Below are positions 9,653-18,564 of a DNA stretch of 64,000 bases, piece by piece. Numbering within the stretch: the first letter of the stretch is position 1; the number at the start of each line of letters is the position of its first letter. The stretch comes from CBDCWO01 sp965223405. GTDB lineage: Bacteria > Bacteroidota > Bacteroidia > Chitinophagales > Saprospiraceae. The DNA is taken from the NCBI GenBank assembly GCA_965223405.1, contig CBDCWO010000006.1:248001-312000 (forward strand), written 5' to 3'. The notes beneath the pieces are model-generated. The model saw only the letters and a program-made list of their open reading frames with translations, was not told where the DNA came from and searched no databases. The position numbers were made by a program, and so were the translations under genes.

Positions 9653-10510
9653 TTAGGCTGTGGTTTTCAGTGAATTGGTTTTTACATAGTTCACAATCTT
9701 CCGAACTGTTTTCTTCCGGATTGTCCTTTCCAGATCCCGATCCATGAGATGAAAAATATAATTAAACTTAAGCTGGAGGCTATCCTTTCTAATATCAACG
9801 ACTCGAAGGTAATAGCTTTCCGGTACGATATGGGATGAGAATTCAGTGAGTTCACTAATTAAATTACGTTCCAGGTTTTCGATCGTATCGAGATCCGATA
9901 AATTCATTTCAAACTCAATACTCACTCGTTTAATTTCTCGTTTTGTATAATTTATGATTTCACTGGTGTATACACGGTTATTTGGAATAAATATCATTTC
10001 ATCATCCTGGTTAAGTAAAGCGATCTTTGTCAGGGAAATATCCATTACTTTTCCTTTTTTATCACCAATTTTCACATAATCTCCTAGAGACAATTCTTTG
10101 GAAAAGGTAATAATTATGCCACTGATAATTTCAGAGATGTAGTCCTTGGAAATAATGGCAATCGCCGCTGCTACAATGCTCAAAGAATAAAGGAGGGTTC
10201 GGATATCAATACCCCAAAATGCAAGTAGAGAAATAAAAGCAACCGCCGCAATGATCAGATAATAAATATTTCCTAGGCCCAAAATTACATTATCCTTCTC
10301 TCCAGGTGGAACTTTCTTCAACCTCCGATAAAGGAGCACCATTATCGTCAATAATAAGTTTAAACCGATTGCAAAAACGATAAAATTCAATGTGATAAAA
10401 ACAGGTGGAAGTTCCTCTGCAAGCCAACTTAGTTGCTCTTCAAATCGAAAGGTTGCAAAGGAATAGAAAGCCAATACAACTATTTGAGATATGATTTTTA
10501 CCCACTTCAA
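9653..10510 (-). CDS. Small-conductance mechanosensitive channel (MscS family)
   Basis: This 285-residue inner-membrane protein has about four hydrophobic helices in the first 145 residues. The pore-lining TM3-like helix is LYSLSIVAAAIAIISKDYISEIISGIII. It is followed by the beta domain with LGDYVKIGDKKGKVMDISLTKIALLNQDDEMIFIPNNRVYTSEIINYTK, the standard MscS signature region. The C-terminal alpha/beta domain is about 90 residues. The role is release of solutes under hypo-osmotic shock. It is transcribed convergently with the ArsC-like gene. Length is within the normal range of short MscS proteins (about 280-300). Confidence 0.94.
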   Translation of the reverse strand: MKWVKIISQIVVLAFYSFATFRFEEQLSWLAEELPPVFITLNFIVFAIGLNLLLTIMVLLYRRLKKVPPGEKDNVILGLGNIYYLIIAAVAFISLLAFWGIDIRTLLYSLSIVAAAIAIISKDYISEIISGIIITFSKELSLGDYVKIGDKKGKVMDISLTKIALLNQDDEMIFIPNNRVYTSEIINYTKREIKRVSIEFEMNLSDLDTIENLERNLISELTEFSSHIVPESYYLRVVDIRKDSLQLKFNYIFHLMDRDLERTIRKKTVRKIVNYVKTNSLKTTA

Positions 10511-10725
10511 TAATTATGATATTTTATGCAAAGATAATTGCGGAACCCAGTTGTTCATATAAATATCATCCATTTCCAAATAATTACGATACATAGACTT
10601 GAGTCCGCTCTGAGAACTTTAATACAACCAAATACTCATTATAAGCTTCTGAAAACTCAACGGTGTAATTGCGGGTATTCGCTTTATTTGTTTTTTTTGT
10701 AATTTCAAAAATATAAAATGGCTAT

Positions 10726-12135
10726 ATGGCAGATTCTGCATTGTTAAAAAAATTAAGAGCCCCGGGACCTAAGAGGATCCTCGCTTTGGACGGAGGAGGT
10801 ATCCGGGGAATTTTGACTTTGGGTTATTTGGAACGGTTAGAAGATATATTGCGGAAACGCTATAAAAAACCCGATTTCCTGTTGTGTGACTATTTTGATT
10901 TGATAGGAGGAACGAGCACCGGATCCATTATTGCCAGTGGCCTGGCCATCGGTATGTCTGTGGCAGAAATCAAAAAGAATTATTTCGAACTTGGCAATGT
11001 CATATTTGGCACAAAAAAAAACATGCTTACCTATATTTCCCAAGGTCAAAAATACGACTCCAGACCCCTGGAGCGCGCCCTAAAAAAGGTTTTTGGGGAT
11101 ATTACTCTGGGTGATCAGGAGCGCATTAAGACGGGATTATGTGTAGTGACCAAGCGGGCAGAAACATTCTCTACCTGGCCATTAATTAATCATCCTGAAG
11201 GAAAATTTTATGACGCCAATAAGGATTATTCTTTGTGGAAAGTAGTAAGAGCCAGCGTCGCTGCTCCTACTTTTTTCCTACCTCTGGTGTTGGATGTAGG
11301 ACCAAAGGAAAAAGGATCTTTTATCGATGGTGGAGTAAGTATGTCCAATAATCCAAGCTTGCGAATGTTTTTGTTGGCGACTTTGAAGGGATATCCGTTT
11401 CACTGGGAAATGGGTCCGGAAAAACTTATGATAGTTTCTGTAGGTACCGGCATCAAGGACCATAAATATGATTTTCAAAACTTTAAAAAATCCAGCGTGC
11501 TGGGATGGGCTGCGATGTTGCCAGAGATTTTTATGGTCGATGCCACCTATTACAATCAACTAATTTTACAAATTCTGTCAGAATCTCCAACGGCAATAGA
11601 AATAGACATGGAGGTCGGTAATCTGAAAGGTGATCACTTGAATGGTAAACACGCCCTCTATTATTTGCGTTATAATGTAACTATGGAAAAATCGTATCTG
11701 GATGATTTGGGATTCTCTTTCAGCAAAAAACAAATCAGCAAATTATCGGCAATGGATAACGCACAAAATGTAAACATCCTAGCCATGATCGGAGAAAAAG
11801 CGGCTGAGAAATACTTAAAACCCCGGCACATACCCAAAATATTTGACATCAACAATAAAGATTGGGAAACTCCAAAGAAAAGATATGTTTCCGGCAAGAA
11901 AGTCCCCCACCAATTTGAGAAAGTGGTTAAAAATCCAATTCCGGTAGGTGCAGTACAAATCAATGAGCCTTTTGAAGTAGAAACTTTAGAGGGAGTGATG
12001 CAAGGTAAACCCGGTGATTATCTGATGAAAGGAATCAAAGGTGAGTATTATGTATGCGAGAGGAAAATATTTGAAGAAACCTACCATTATCTTGAAGAGG
12101 AAGAAGATCCGAAAATCCAAAAACAAAAATCATGA
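10726..12135 (+). CDS. Patatin-like phospholipase, first gene of a TIR/envelope cluster
   Basis: This predicted lipid acyl hydrolase has the Ser-Asp dyad of the patatin family. The oxyanion-hole motif is DGGGIRG (residues 22-28), the nucleophile elbow GTSTG carries Ser64, and the catalytic Asp201 lies in FIDGG. The catalytic domain spans about 15-350. About 120 further residues follow, including an FEVETLEGVMQGKPGDYLMKG segment that resembles a small regulatory or PGDY-type domain. No signal peptide is present, so it should be cytoplasmic and could attack the inner membrane. The stop overlaps the start of the TIR gene by 4 bp (ATGA), implying translational coupling. Patatins act as effectors in CBASS (CapV) and other immune systems. 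No nucleotide cyclase is beside it here. Confidence 0.92.
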   Translation: MADSALLKKLRAPGPKRILALDGGGIRGILTLGYLERLEDILRKRYKKPDFLLCDYFDLIGGTSTGSIIASGLAIGMSVAEIKKNYFELGNVIFGTKKNMLTYISQGQKYDSRPLERALKKVFGDITLGDQERIKTGLCVVTKRAETFSTWPLINHPEGKFYDANKDYSLWKVVRASVAAPTFFLPLVLDVGPKEKGSFIDGGVSMSNNPSLRMFLLATLKGYPFHWEMGPEKLMIVSVGTGIKDHKYDFQNFKKSSVLGWAAMLPEIFMVDATYYNQLILQILSESPTAIEIDMEVGNLKGDHLNGKHALYYLRYNVTMEKSYLDDLGFSFSKKQISKLSAMDNAQNVNILAMIGEKAAEKYLKPRHIPKIFDINNKDWETPKKRYVSGKKVPHQFEKVVKNPIPVGAVQINEPFEVETLEGVMQGKPGDYLMKGIKGEYYVCERKIFEETYHYLEEEEDPKIQKQKS

Positions 12136-13373
12136 GTGCCTTACATCCTGATATCTACATCTCACATGCCTGGGGTGGGGAAAGCGAACGGATTACCAAT
12201 TTGATCATGGAAAAATTTGATCGTGAAGGTATTCGCATCACCATGGATAAAAAAGACCTTGGTTATCGCATGAGCATCAATGAATTCATGAAAAAACTGG
12301 GTGAAGCAGATGCCATTATAATTGTAGTCAGTCAAAAGTATTTGCATTCGGAATACTGCATGTTTGAACTCCTGCAAATCTATGAGAATAAGGATATCCT
12401 AAATCGTATCTTTCCGGTGGTTCTCGATGAAGTCAACATTGCTAAAAGTACCGATCGTTTGGACTTGGTAAAATATTGGGAAGGACAAACTAAGGAGTTA
12501 GAAGACAAAATCCGGGATCTAGGATCACTTTCTAATATTGAAGGTATAACGGATGATTTGAACCTTTACAACGCAATTCGGGGAAAAATCGCTAAACTTA
12601 CCAGTATTCTCAAAGACATTAACACTTTAAATATTACCTTACACACGGAAAATGATTTTAATGATCTTTATAATGCAGTCAGAAAGAGAATCAACCAAAA
12701 TGAATTGCTGAATCCGCCTTCTCCAATCCAGGACACTCCTTCACCAACATCTGCTTCCTCCCCTCTTTCTTCGGACGAAAATTCAGCCAAAACTCAACCA
12801 CTTTATCAGATTCCACCACCTAAAACCAAAAAGAAGAAGAACTGGTTGTGGTTATTGATCCTGCCCATAGCTCTGCTCGGTTATTTCGGTTATACCCAAT
12901 TGGGGGGTGAGAAATCAGCCTTAAGTTCTAATGATCCGGAGGAGGTTACTTTACCCCCCGCGAATGCAGAACTAGACGAACAAACCTTAAAGTCCGTCAA
13001 AAACAATGAGGAAAAGACAACGCGACCACCGGCTACACCATCAAAGAAAAAGACTGAAACCCAGGATCGTCCGATCTCTGAGCAGGAACTGGAATCCGTT
13101 TTGAAAGATAGATCCAACGATGCGAATACAAACCAGAAGCCGGCATTTCCAATGAATGTCAAATTGTACCTGGATAAAAAATTTGTTCGCAGTATGATTG
13201 CCATAGATGGCAAACCCCTCGCCAGCTTTGATGCAACCAAAACCTTAAATGTGATTGAAATTGAACTTTTGACCGGCATTCACAAGTTTGTGTTGATGAA
13301 AAGTAATGATACCTGCCGAGTCAATCTAAAAATTGATCCAAGCCGGGAGGAGTACTCTTTAATATGCGACTAA
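12132..13373 (+). CDS. TIR-domain protein with one transmembrane helix and an extracytoplasmic domain
   Basis: The N-terminal TIR/TIR_2-type domain (about residues 5-150) has DIYISHAWGG as strand A, a DKKDLG BB-loop-like segment and SEYCMFEL, in which Glu79 sits where NADase-active TIR proteins have their catalytic glutamate. A helical part follows to about 200, then a Pro/Ser-rich linker, a basic KTKKKKN stretch and one transmembrane helix at about 237-255. The remaining 155 residues are low-complexity (Pro/Thr/Glu) followed by a small beta domain (about 335-413) that may be PEGA-like. The basic side suggests TIR in the cytoplasm and the C-terminus in the periplasm. The gene is coupled to the patatin gene by a 4-bp overlap and has 1 bp between it and the next gene. 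Confidence 0.88.
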   Translation: MSALHPDIYISHAWGGESERITNLIMEKFDREGIRITMDKKDLGYRMSINEFMKKLGEADAIIIVVSQKYLHSEYCMFELLQIYENKDILNRIFPVVLDEVNIAKSTDRLDLVKYWEGQTKELEDKIRDLGSLSNIEGITDDLNLYNAIRGKIAKLTSILKDINTLNITLHTENDFNDLYNAVRKRINQNELLNPPSPIQDTPSPTSASSPLSSDENSAKTQPLYQIPPPKTKKKKNWLWLLILPIALLGYFGYTQLGGEKSALSSNDPEEVTLPPANAELDEQTLKSVKNNEEKTTRPPATPSKKKTETQDRPISEQELESVLKDRSNDANTNQKPAFPMNVKLYLDKKFVRSMIAIDGKPLASFDATKTLNVIEIELLTGIHKFVLMKSNDTCRVNLKIDPSREEYSLICD

Positions 13374-13374
13374 T

Positions 13375-14400
13375 ATGAATAAGCTATACCTGATCTTTTT
13401 ATTACTTTGCCCTTCCATTTTATTAGGCCAGCTAACGGCATTGACCACTTACGTGTGGGAGTTTACCAGCCAACAATCCGAATATGAACAACAGGCTTCC
13501 TGGATCACAGAAAATTTTGAAAATGAAATCCTGAGATATAAAAATCTTTACCGAGTTGTAGAAAGGCGCAACCTCGCTGAATTAAAAGAACACCAACAAC
13601 TAAATGAAGTATTAAAAGAAAATCAACCAATCCAAAGGGTATCCTTAAAGAATGAATTGGATGCCTTGCAGGCTGAAGCATTTTTTCGAGGGGAACTCCT
13701 GTATGATGAAGGAAGCGGTGAGTTTCGTATTAAAGTGTCACTTAATGCACTAACCGGGTCACAGGAAAAGTATAAACAAGCTGAGGTTACACTTCGTAAA
13801 GGACAAATCAATGATAATGAATCCCGTAAAGAGATTGTCAGAAAGTTGTTTGACCAACTGCATGAAGAAGAACGAATGTCTGTGCTTAAGAACACAGAAG
13901 AGCTCTTGGATGAATACTTGTTTGTAACACAGGAATTGCAAACTGAAATTCTAAGTATGAACGCCTGGATGGATATGAAAGTTATGATGCGCAGCAATAA
14001 AAAGGAAGCTGAATCCATAAAATCCAAGTATGAGAAAGCCCTTCTACAGTTCAGCGAGAAAATCAAAAACTACAATGACGTCATTGAAAACATCAAAAAC
14101 AATCAATCTCAGATAAGCAATGCCTTTTGTCTGTATTGGGATGGAATTCCCTGCCGGGATTACGATCGGCTTTTAGAAGATATTATTGGATTTCACGACC
14201 GTTTGCTTTGGGACGATACCAATGATTTAGTCAACACGGTAAATAATTTTATTCAAGCGACCAAAAGTAAAGAAGAAAAAGCGTTGCGATTGAAAATAGA
14301 TGAAGTCAAAGCAGAAATCAAAGATGATCTTTCCCGGGATCTACCCGATATGAAGTATAAAATACGGTCTTTCAAAGATCAAATCTCAATCAACAATTGA
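13375..14400 (+). CDS. Secreted CsgG/TolB-N-like protein with coiled coil
   Basis: The product has 341 residues with a signal peptide at about 1-19 (NKLYLIFLLLCPSILLG). Residues 25-145 read like the CsgG/TolB N-terminal alpha/beta fold: a secreted-side strand, then ENFENEILRYKNLYRVVERRNLAEL, then a beta strand pair ending near LNALTGSQEKY. This fold is common in periplasmic proteins that assemble on lipids or secretins. The second half is mostly charged helices, probably coiled coil (about 150-340). The Cys-containing segment FCLYWDGIPCRDYD lies in the middle. The family call is moderate. The gene begins 2 bp after the TIR stop, so it belongs to the same operon and may receive or pass a signal through the TIR protein's periplasmic tail. 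Confidence 0.75.
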   Translation: MNKLYLIFLLLCPSILLGQLTALTTYVWEFTSQQSEYEQQASWITENFENEILRYKNLYRVVERRNLAELKEHQQLNEVLKENQPIQRVSLKNELDALQAEAFFRGELLYDEGSGEFRIKVSLNALTGSQEKYKQAEVTLRKGQINDNESRKEIVRKLFDQLHEEERMSVLKNTEELLDEYLFVTQELQTEILSMNAWMDMKVMMRSNKKEAESIKSKYEKALLQFSEKIKNYNDVIENIKNNQSQISNAFCLYWDGIPCRDYDRLLEDIIGFHDRLLWDDTNDLVNTVNNFIQATKSKEEKALRLKIDEVKAEIKDDLSRDLPDMKYKIRSFKDQISINN

Positions 14401-14446
14401 ACTTAGTAATTACAATTTATAACTCAACACGAAAAATCAGAACAAC

Positions 14447-14896
14447 ATGAAAAAACTAATTGGAGGAATATTATTTGTTTCAATGTTCCATTTGACTTGT
14501 GGGGTGGAAACAATACTAATCCTGCTTCCCGCAATCAGCGCGACCTGGTGTGATGAGGCCAACCCGTGTCATAAGTATGAATTCAGACCCGGTCAAGAAG
14601 CTTCTGATACCCAGGACAAAGGAAATATCGGAGGGGCTGAATACTGGATTAAAAACGGGAATAAATTCAAAATTAAAGATATGACGCAACCCGGTGAAAA
14701 TTTCATTATCGGTAGTTACAATGGGTTAAATACCGAGTTTGCGGTTCATTACCGGCTGGATCAAAAATATGAAGAGTATTATGTGGGGTCCGTTGAGATA
14801 GATGATCAGGGTAACAAAAAGATGTATATAGAAAACCTGACCACTAATGCCAAACTTATCCTGACGACCAATAGCGATGCTTGTAACTGTAAATAG
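14447..14896 (+). CDS. Small secreted protein of unknown function (patatin-TIR cluster)
   Basis: The product has 149 residues with a hydrophobic N-terminus (KKLIGGILFVSMFHLTCG). Cys18 could act as a lipidation site, but the preceding residues (FHLT) are a poor lipobox, so it may be a cleaved secreted protein instead. Two Cys in TWCDEANPCHKYEF and two near the C-terminal CNCK suggest disulfides, consistent with an extracytoplasmic location. The middle reads as alternating beta strands (AEYWIKNGNKFKIKDM, FAVHYRLDQKYEEYYVGSVEI). No family is recognised. It lies 46 bp after the CsgG-like gene and 6 bp before the outer-membrane gene. Confidence 0.75.
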   Translation: MKKLIGGILFVSMFHLTCGVETILILLPAISATWCDEANPCHKYEFRPGQEASDTQDKGNIGGAEYWIKNGNKFKIKDMTQPGENFIIGSYNGLNTEFAVHYRLDQKYEEYYVGSVEIDDQGNKKMYIENLTTNAKLILTTNSDACNCK

Positions 14897-14902
14897 AAAA
14901 AC

Positions 14903-15595
14903 ATGAAAAACCTAATTTATATAATTCTTATCCTTAGTACTACGACCACCATCTATAGTCAAAACACCAAAACATTAAAATTGTATTTGAACTTTGTTTC
15001 GGAAACTCCTGAAACCGAAGTACTATTATTTGATGGGGATGAAGCCCTTCGAACTGAAGATCAAAATAGAACTTCCTTTGGGAAATTCTCACCGGCCATA
15101 ACCATCCAACTCGGAGAAAAACTACGCTCGGAAATCGAATTGGGAAATTTGCTTATCCAAAGTGATAAAAAAATTAACTTAATCGATAACAATAACCGCA
15201 ATATCGAAGGCAAAACCAATAATTTTCATTTGACCTTGAGATATGAACTTGGATACCAATTGGTTTCGACCAATGGATTGGAAATTTGGGGAGGTGCTTT
15301 TATCCAACCAACCTTTCAATCCCGTAAAATTACTCCTGAAAGTGAATATTTGTATACTACAAAGAATAGTTCCAGCGGATCTTCCATAGGCATTGTACCT
15401 CGGTTAAATTATTCATTTTCGGATAACCTGTATCTGGATGTCAACATCCCTATTTCCTTGTTGGATTGGAGGGTGCGGAAAGACAGCTACGAGAGCAGTA
15501 TAGTACCATCTGCTCCTATTGAAGAAAGCAAATCGACATCTACTGCCATACCGGCTCGTTTTCATTTTCGAATTGGCCTTGGTGTAAGGCTCTAA
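14903..15595 (+). CDS. Outer-membrane beta-barrel protein (patatin-TIR cluster)
   Basis: The product has 230 residues with a signal peptide at about 1-19 (ending TIYSQ). The rest alternates polar and hydrophobic residues in strand-length segments (FHLTLRYELGYQLV, GLEIWGGAFIQPTF, GIVPRLNYSFSDNLYLDVNIPISLL, RFHFRIGLGVRL), as in small 8-stranded barrels. The strand-like end GVRL fits an outer-membrane C-terminal strand. No ligand can be named. It is the last gene of the run starting at 10726 and places that operon's products from cytoplasm to outer membrane. Confidence 0.78.
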   Translation: MKNLIYIILILSTTTTIYSQNTKTLKLYLNFVSETPETEVLLFDGDEALRTEDQNRTSFGKFSPAITIQLGEKLRSEIELGNLLIQSDKKINLIDNNNRNIEGKTNNFHLTLRYELGYQLVSTNGLEIWGGAFIQPTFQSRKITPESEYLYTTKNSSSGSSIGIVPRLNYSFSDNLYLDVNIPISLLDWRVRKDSYESSIVPSAPIEESKSTSTAIPARFHFRIGLGVRL

Positions 15596-15815
15596 AAAAA
15601 TGCAGTAGATCGCTTTGAACAACTGGAGTGACCCTAAGCATGGTTACGGTCAACTTGGTCTATCGAGGTGTGGTCATAGAGATAGGAACCAATCTATCCC
15701 ACTCCTTTATTCCATTTTTATATCCAAGGGTCATGACCTCTAGGAAGGGTTGCAGTATTTATCGGAGAGGAGTAACTGAGGAAGGAAAGTGGATGTTTTT
15801 GTAATTTTACCAAGA

Positions 15816-17252
15816 ATGGATCAGGCAGACACATTAAAAAACCACATTGAGTTCCTACGGCAATCTTTTGAAGATCAATATACCAGTTTTCAAGAATCCG
15901 GTTATAGCTCTTACCCACTACGAAAAAATAGGCTACAAAAACTGCTAGCGGCAATCGAGCGACATCGGCCACAATTAAAGGAAAGTGTATATCTCGATTT
16001 TCGAAAAAATCCTACAGAAGTCGATATTACTGAAATTTTACCCACCATCTCCGAATTGAGTCATGCCATTAAATCCATCCGCCATTGGATGAGAAAAAAA
16101 CGGGTGGATCGCCCCATAACCCTGTTGGGGACTAAGAATTGGATACGCTATGAACCCAAGGGGGTTGTCTTGATTGTTTCACCTTTTAATTTTCCCATTC
16201 TATTATCCTTAGGTCCATTGATTTCGGCAATCGCCTCCGGAAATCATGCAATTCTCAAACCTTCAGAACTAACACCCAACACCAACAAGGTATTATCTCA
16301 GTTGATTTCCGAAACCTTTCCGCCACAATTGGTCCAGGTTATTGAAGGGAATTCGAAGACCGCCAAGGAGTTGGTCAAACTACCGTTTAACCATATATTT
16401 TTTACTGGTTCTACCAAAGTAGGTAGATTGGTTATGGAAGCAGCTGCCAAAAATTTGACACCTGTGACTTTGGAGCTGGGAGGAAAATCTCCAGCTATTG
16501 TTGATAGCTCTGCGAATATTAAACAAGCTGCACAGCGCATCGCGTGGTCTAAATATATCAATGGGGGACAATTATGTGTTGCTCCCGATTATGTTTTTGT
16601 TCATAAAAAAGTAAAACAGGCGTTAGTAGATGCCTTACAATCCGCAATTCGTCAATTATTCCCCGAAGAGCCTTCCAGGAATAAAGATTTTGCCAGAGTC
16701 ATTAACCCTGCAAGTTGTCGTAGACTAATCAAATATTTAGATACCCTTTCGCAGGAAGATGAAGCACAAATAATCGGGGGAATCTACAACCTGGTGGATA
16801 ACTATATCGAACCAACCCTGGTGGTCGATCCACCTTTAAATCATCGAATCCTGAAGGAAGAGATTTTTGGTCCTATTCTGCCGGTGGTGGGATTTAACCG
16901 GATAGAAGATGTAGTCCATTTACTCAAAGCGAAAGAAAAACCTTTATCTCTGTACATATATTCCAAAAACAAACGAACCATCCAGTATTTATTAAAATAT
17001 ACTTCCTCTGGAAATGTAGCTATCAATCATTCAGCGATACAATTCTTTAATCCTTACTTACCTTTCGGAGGAATTGGTCAAAGTGGAATGGGAAAGGCCC
17101 ATGGATTTAACAGTTTCAAAATGTTTTCGAATGCCAAGGGAGTGTTAAAACAAAATTGGGCATATAGTGTGGCAAATCCACTGATGCCTCCCTACTCTTC
17201 ATTCACTCAAAAGATGGTCAATGCGGTAATCAAGCTGACCAAATGGATTTGA
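15816..17252 (+). CDS. Aldehyde dehydrogenase (class 3-like)
   Basis: This NAD(P)-dependent aldehyde dehydrogenase of about 478 residues resembles the ALDH3 branch. Visible motifs are VVLIVSPFNFPILLSLGPLISAIASGN (cofactor-binding region), FFTGSTKVGR, VTLELGGKSPAIVD with the general-base Glu, and NGGQLCVAPDYV with the catalytic Cys. The C-terminal part contains EEIFGPILPV and PFGGIGQSGMGKAHG. It oxidises medium- or long-chain or aromatic aldehydes to acids in the cytoplasm, possibly at the membrane. A GTG at 15789 would add nine residues, but the ATG at 15816 (MDQADTLKNHI) matches the family N-terminus better. The gene stands alone after a 220-bp gap. Confidence 0.95.
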   Translation: MDQADTLKNHIEFLRQSFEDQYTSFQESGYSSYPLRKNRLQKLLAAIERHRPQLKESVYLDFRKNPTEVDITEILPTISELSHAIKSIRHWMRKKRVDRPITLLGTKNWIRYEPKGVVLIVSPFNFPILLSLGPLISAIASGNHAILKPSELTPNTNKVLSQLISETFPPQLVQVIEGNSKTAKELVKLPFNHIFFTGSTKVGRLVMEAAAKNLTPVTLELGGKSPAIVDSSANIKQAAQRIAWSKYINGGQLCVAPDYVFVHKKVKQALVDALQSAIRQLFPEEPSRNKDFARVINPASCRRLIKYLDTLSQEDEAQIIGGIYNLVDNYIEPTLVVDPPLNHRILKEEIFGPILPVVGFNRIEDVVHLLKAKEKPLSLYIYSKNKRTIQYLLKYTSSGNVAINHSAIQFFNPYLPFGGIGQSGMGKAHGFNSFKMFSNAKGVLKQNWAYSVANPLMPPYSSFTQKMVNAVIKLTKWI

Positions 17253-17336
17253 TATCCATTTCTCAAAGCCGGCTTGCTATATACTAAATCCATGAATAAG
17301 GACTCATATTCGTCTGGGGTATTTCTGGAATACATG

Positions 17337-18152
17337 CTATTTGTGATCAAACCTCGGAGGAGGAGGTGGTGGTGGTGGAGGATACTTGATTTCTGCCAAA
17401 TCATTATAATGAAATTTGAAAATCCGAGATGCATCTTTCTTCAAATGGACAAACCTATAAATCTCCATTAATTCGTGTATTAAAAATCTCAATTCTACCG
17501 GCTCCTGACCGTATCCATATATGGTGGATTCAACAGTGAAGTTAATCGTTTCGATCCTGATTATACAAGTCTGATCATCCGTCCATGGGGCAGTATAGGC
17601 ATTCTTTATTTGATCTAAATCAATTGCCTTTAATTTCATTTTAAGATTTTGAAGTTGATTATCATTTAATTTTCCTGAATAGTAACCCAAAATTTCTGTA
17701 AATTTTTTGCCCGCAAAGCGCATAATCCCCATGGAGTCTATCTCCAGGTACATAGATGGACACGAACCGTAACATTCGGAACTGAAAAATCCGATCCTTA
17801 CTAACTTATGGTTAAATTTTCGTGGAATCCTTGTGAGCACAATGGAGTCTTTTGCGGATTTATTTTTGTATTTAAAAAATCTCTCAGCAGTGGCTTGGTC
17901 CGGAATTAAAACCAATTTTTTCCTGGCTAATACACTTATATAAAACCTGTACATCTTGGTTTCAAATTGATCATATTTGGTATGTTTTCCAATATTTTGG
18001 ATAATTATGATGGTGTCCTGATTTACAGAATATCTTGCAAAAGGCCCGAAAGGGGTCAGGAATGAACAAATACCAGTTTTAAAAGAGAATACCAACTTTT
18101 TCTCCGCATTGGACGAGTTCGAAGTGGTTGAAACCCAATCTCCAATAATCAA
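17337..18152 (-). CDS. DUF6438-like lipoprotein with poly-proline C-terminus; 5' end unclear
   Basis: The 271-residue reading frame from a TTG carries the segment SSECYGSCPSMYLEIDSMG (about residues 120-138), the Cys-rich signature I associate with DUF6438 proteins. It ends with nine prolines and RFDHK, a run whose translation would be expected to need EF-P. The frame stays open upstream of 18152 and encodes FKGFICTLVIGFIFGCISD, a good lipoprotein signal with Cys in the lipobox, followed by LIIGDWVSTTSN. So the true start lies upstream, but no ATG, GTG or TTG is visible in frame for about 50 codons. A nearby ATG (MVYNSK) is one frame off. The 5' end therefore looks frameshifted, or mis-sequenced, inside a duplicated region. 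Confidence 0.65.
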   Translation of the reverse strand: MIIGDWVSTTSNSSNAEKKLVFSFKTGICSFLTPFGPFARYSVNQDTIIIIQNIGKHTKYDQFETKMYRFYISVLARKKLVLIPDQATAERFFKYKNKSAKDSIVLTRIPRKFNHKLVRIGFFSSECYGSCPSMYLEIDSMGIMRFAGKKFTEILGYYSGKLNDNQLQNLKMKLKAIDLDQIKNAYTAPWTDDQTCIIRIETINFTVESTIYGYGQEPVELRFLIHELMEIYRFVHLKKDASRIFKFHYNDLAEIKYPPPPPPPPPRFDHK

Positions 18153-18368
18153 CTCCTTATTTTTCTTTACTACATCTGAAATACACCCAAAAATAAAACC
18201 TATGACTAGAGTGCAAATAAAACCTTTGAATTGTAAACCATTAACGAAGTGTCTCTCTAGAAGATGTATTCTTGATAAAAAAAGTGGTATACACCCGAAT
18301 TCGATAGTTACGTTTGCATGAATTTTACTGTCATGACAACTAACTCATGCTAATAGTGAAGTGATTTC
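18124..18368. repeat. Imperfect direct repeat, copy 1 (overlaps the 5' part of the DUF6438-like gene)
   Basis: This stretch is repeated at 18565-18919 in the same orientation. Blocks of perfect identity (for example the run from the CACCCGAATTCGATAG segment back through AGAAGATGTATTCTTGAT, more than 40 bp) alternate with short insertions or deletions of about 3-35 bases. A third, weaker partial copy lies at about 18400-18510 (GTGTCTCTCTAGAAG, then AAAAAAAGTGGTATA, then CACCCGA). Copy 1 ends with TGAAGTGATTT (18357-18367), the terminal sequence of the MITE-like element that follows copy 2. Confidence 0.65.
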
Positions 18369-18564
18369 CTCTAAAAATAAAATAATGTACTAACCAATAT
18401 AATCGGAGTGTCTCTCTAGAAGTTGCATTCTTGACTTTAAAAAAAGTGGTATAGCTTACACCCGAGCATTGGCGCAAAAATGGCCTTTTGGGTTACAGTT
18501 TGCATGAATTTTTTGTACGGACTGCTGCCCACTATTTGTCATTGTTGTCAGATACAACCTTTTC

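Noticed and set aside
10726..13373. Classical CBASS or Thoeris system
   Set aside because: A patatin and a TIR are present, but there is no CD-NTase, ThsA-type SIR2 or other defining partner, so the known names do not apply.
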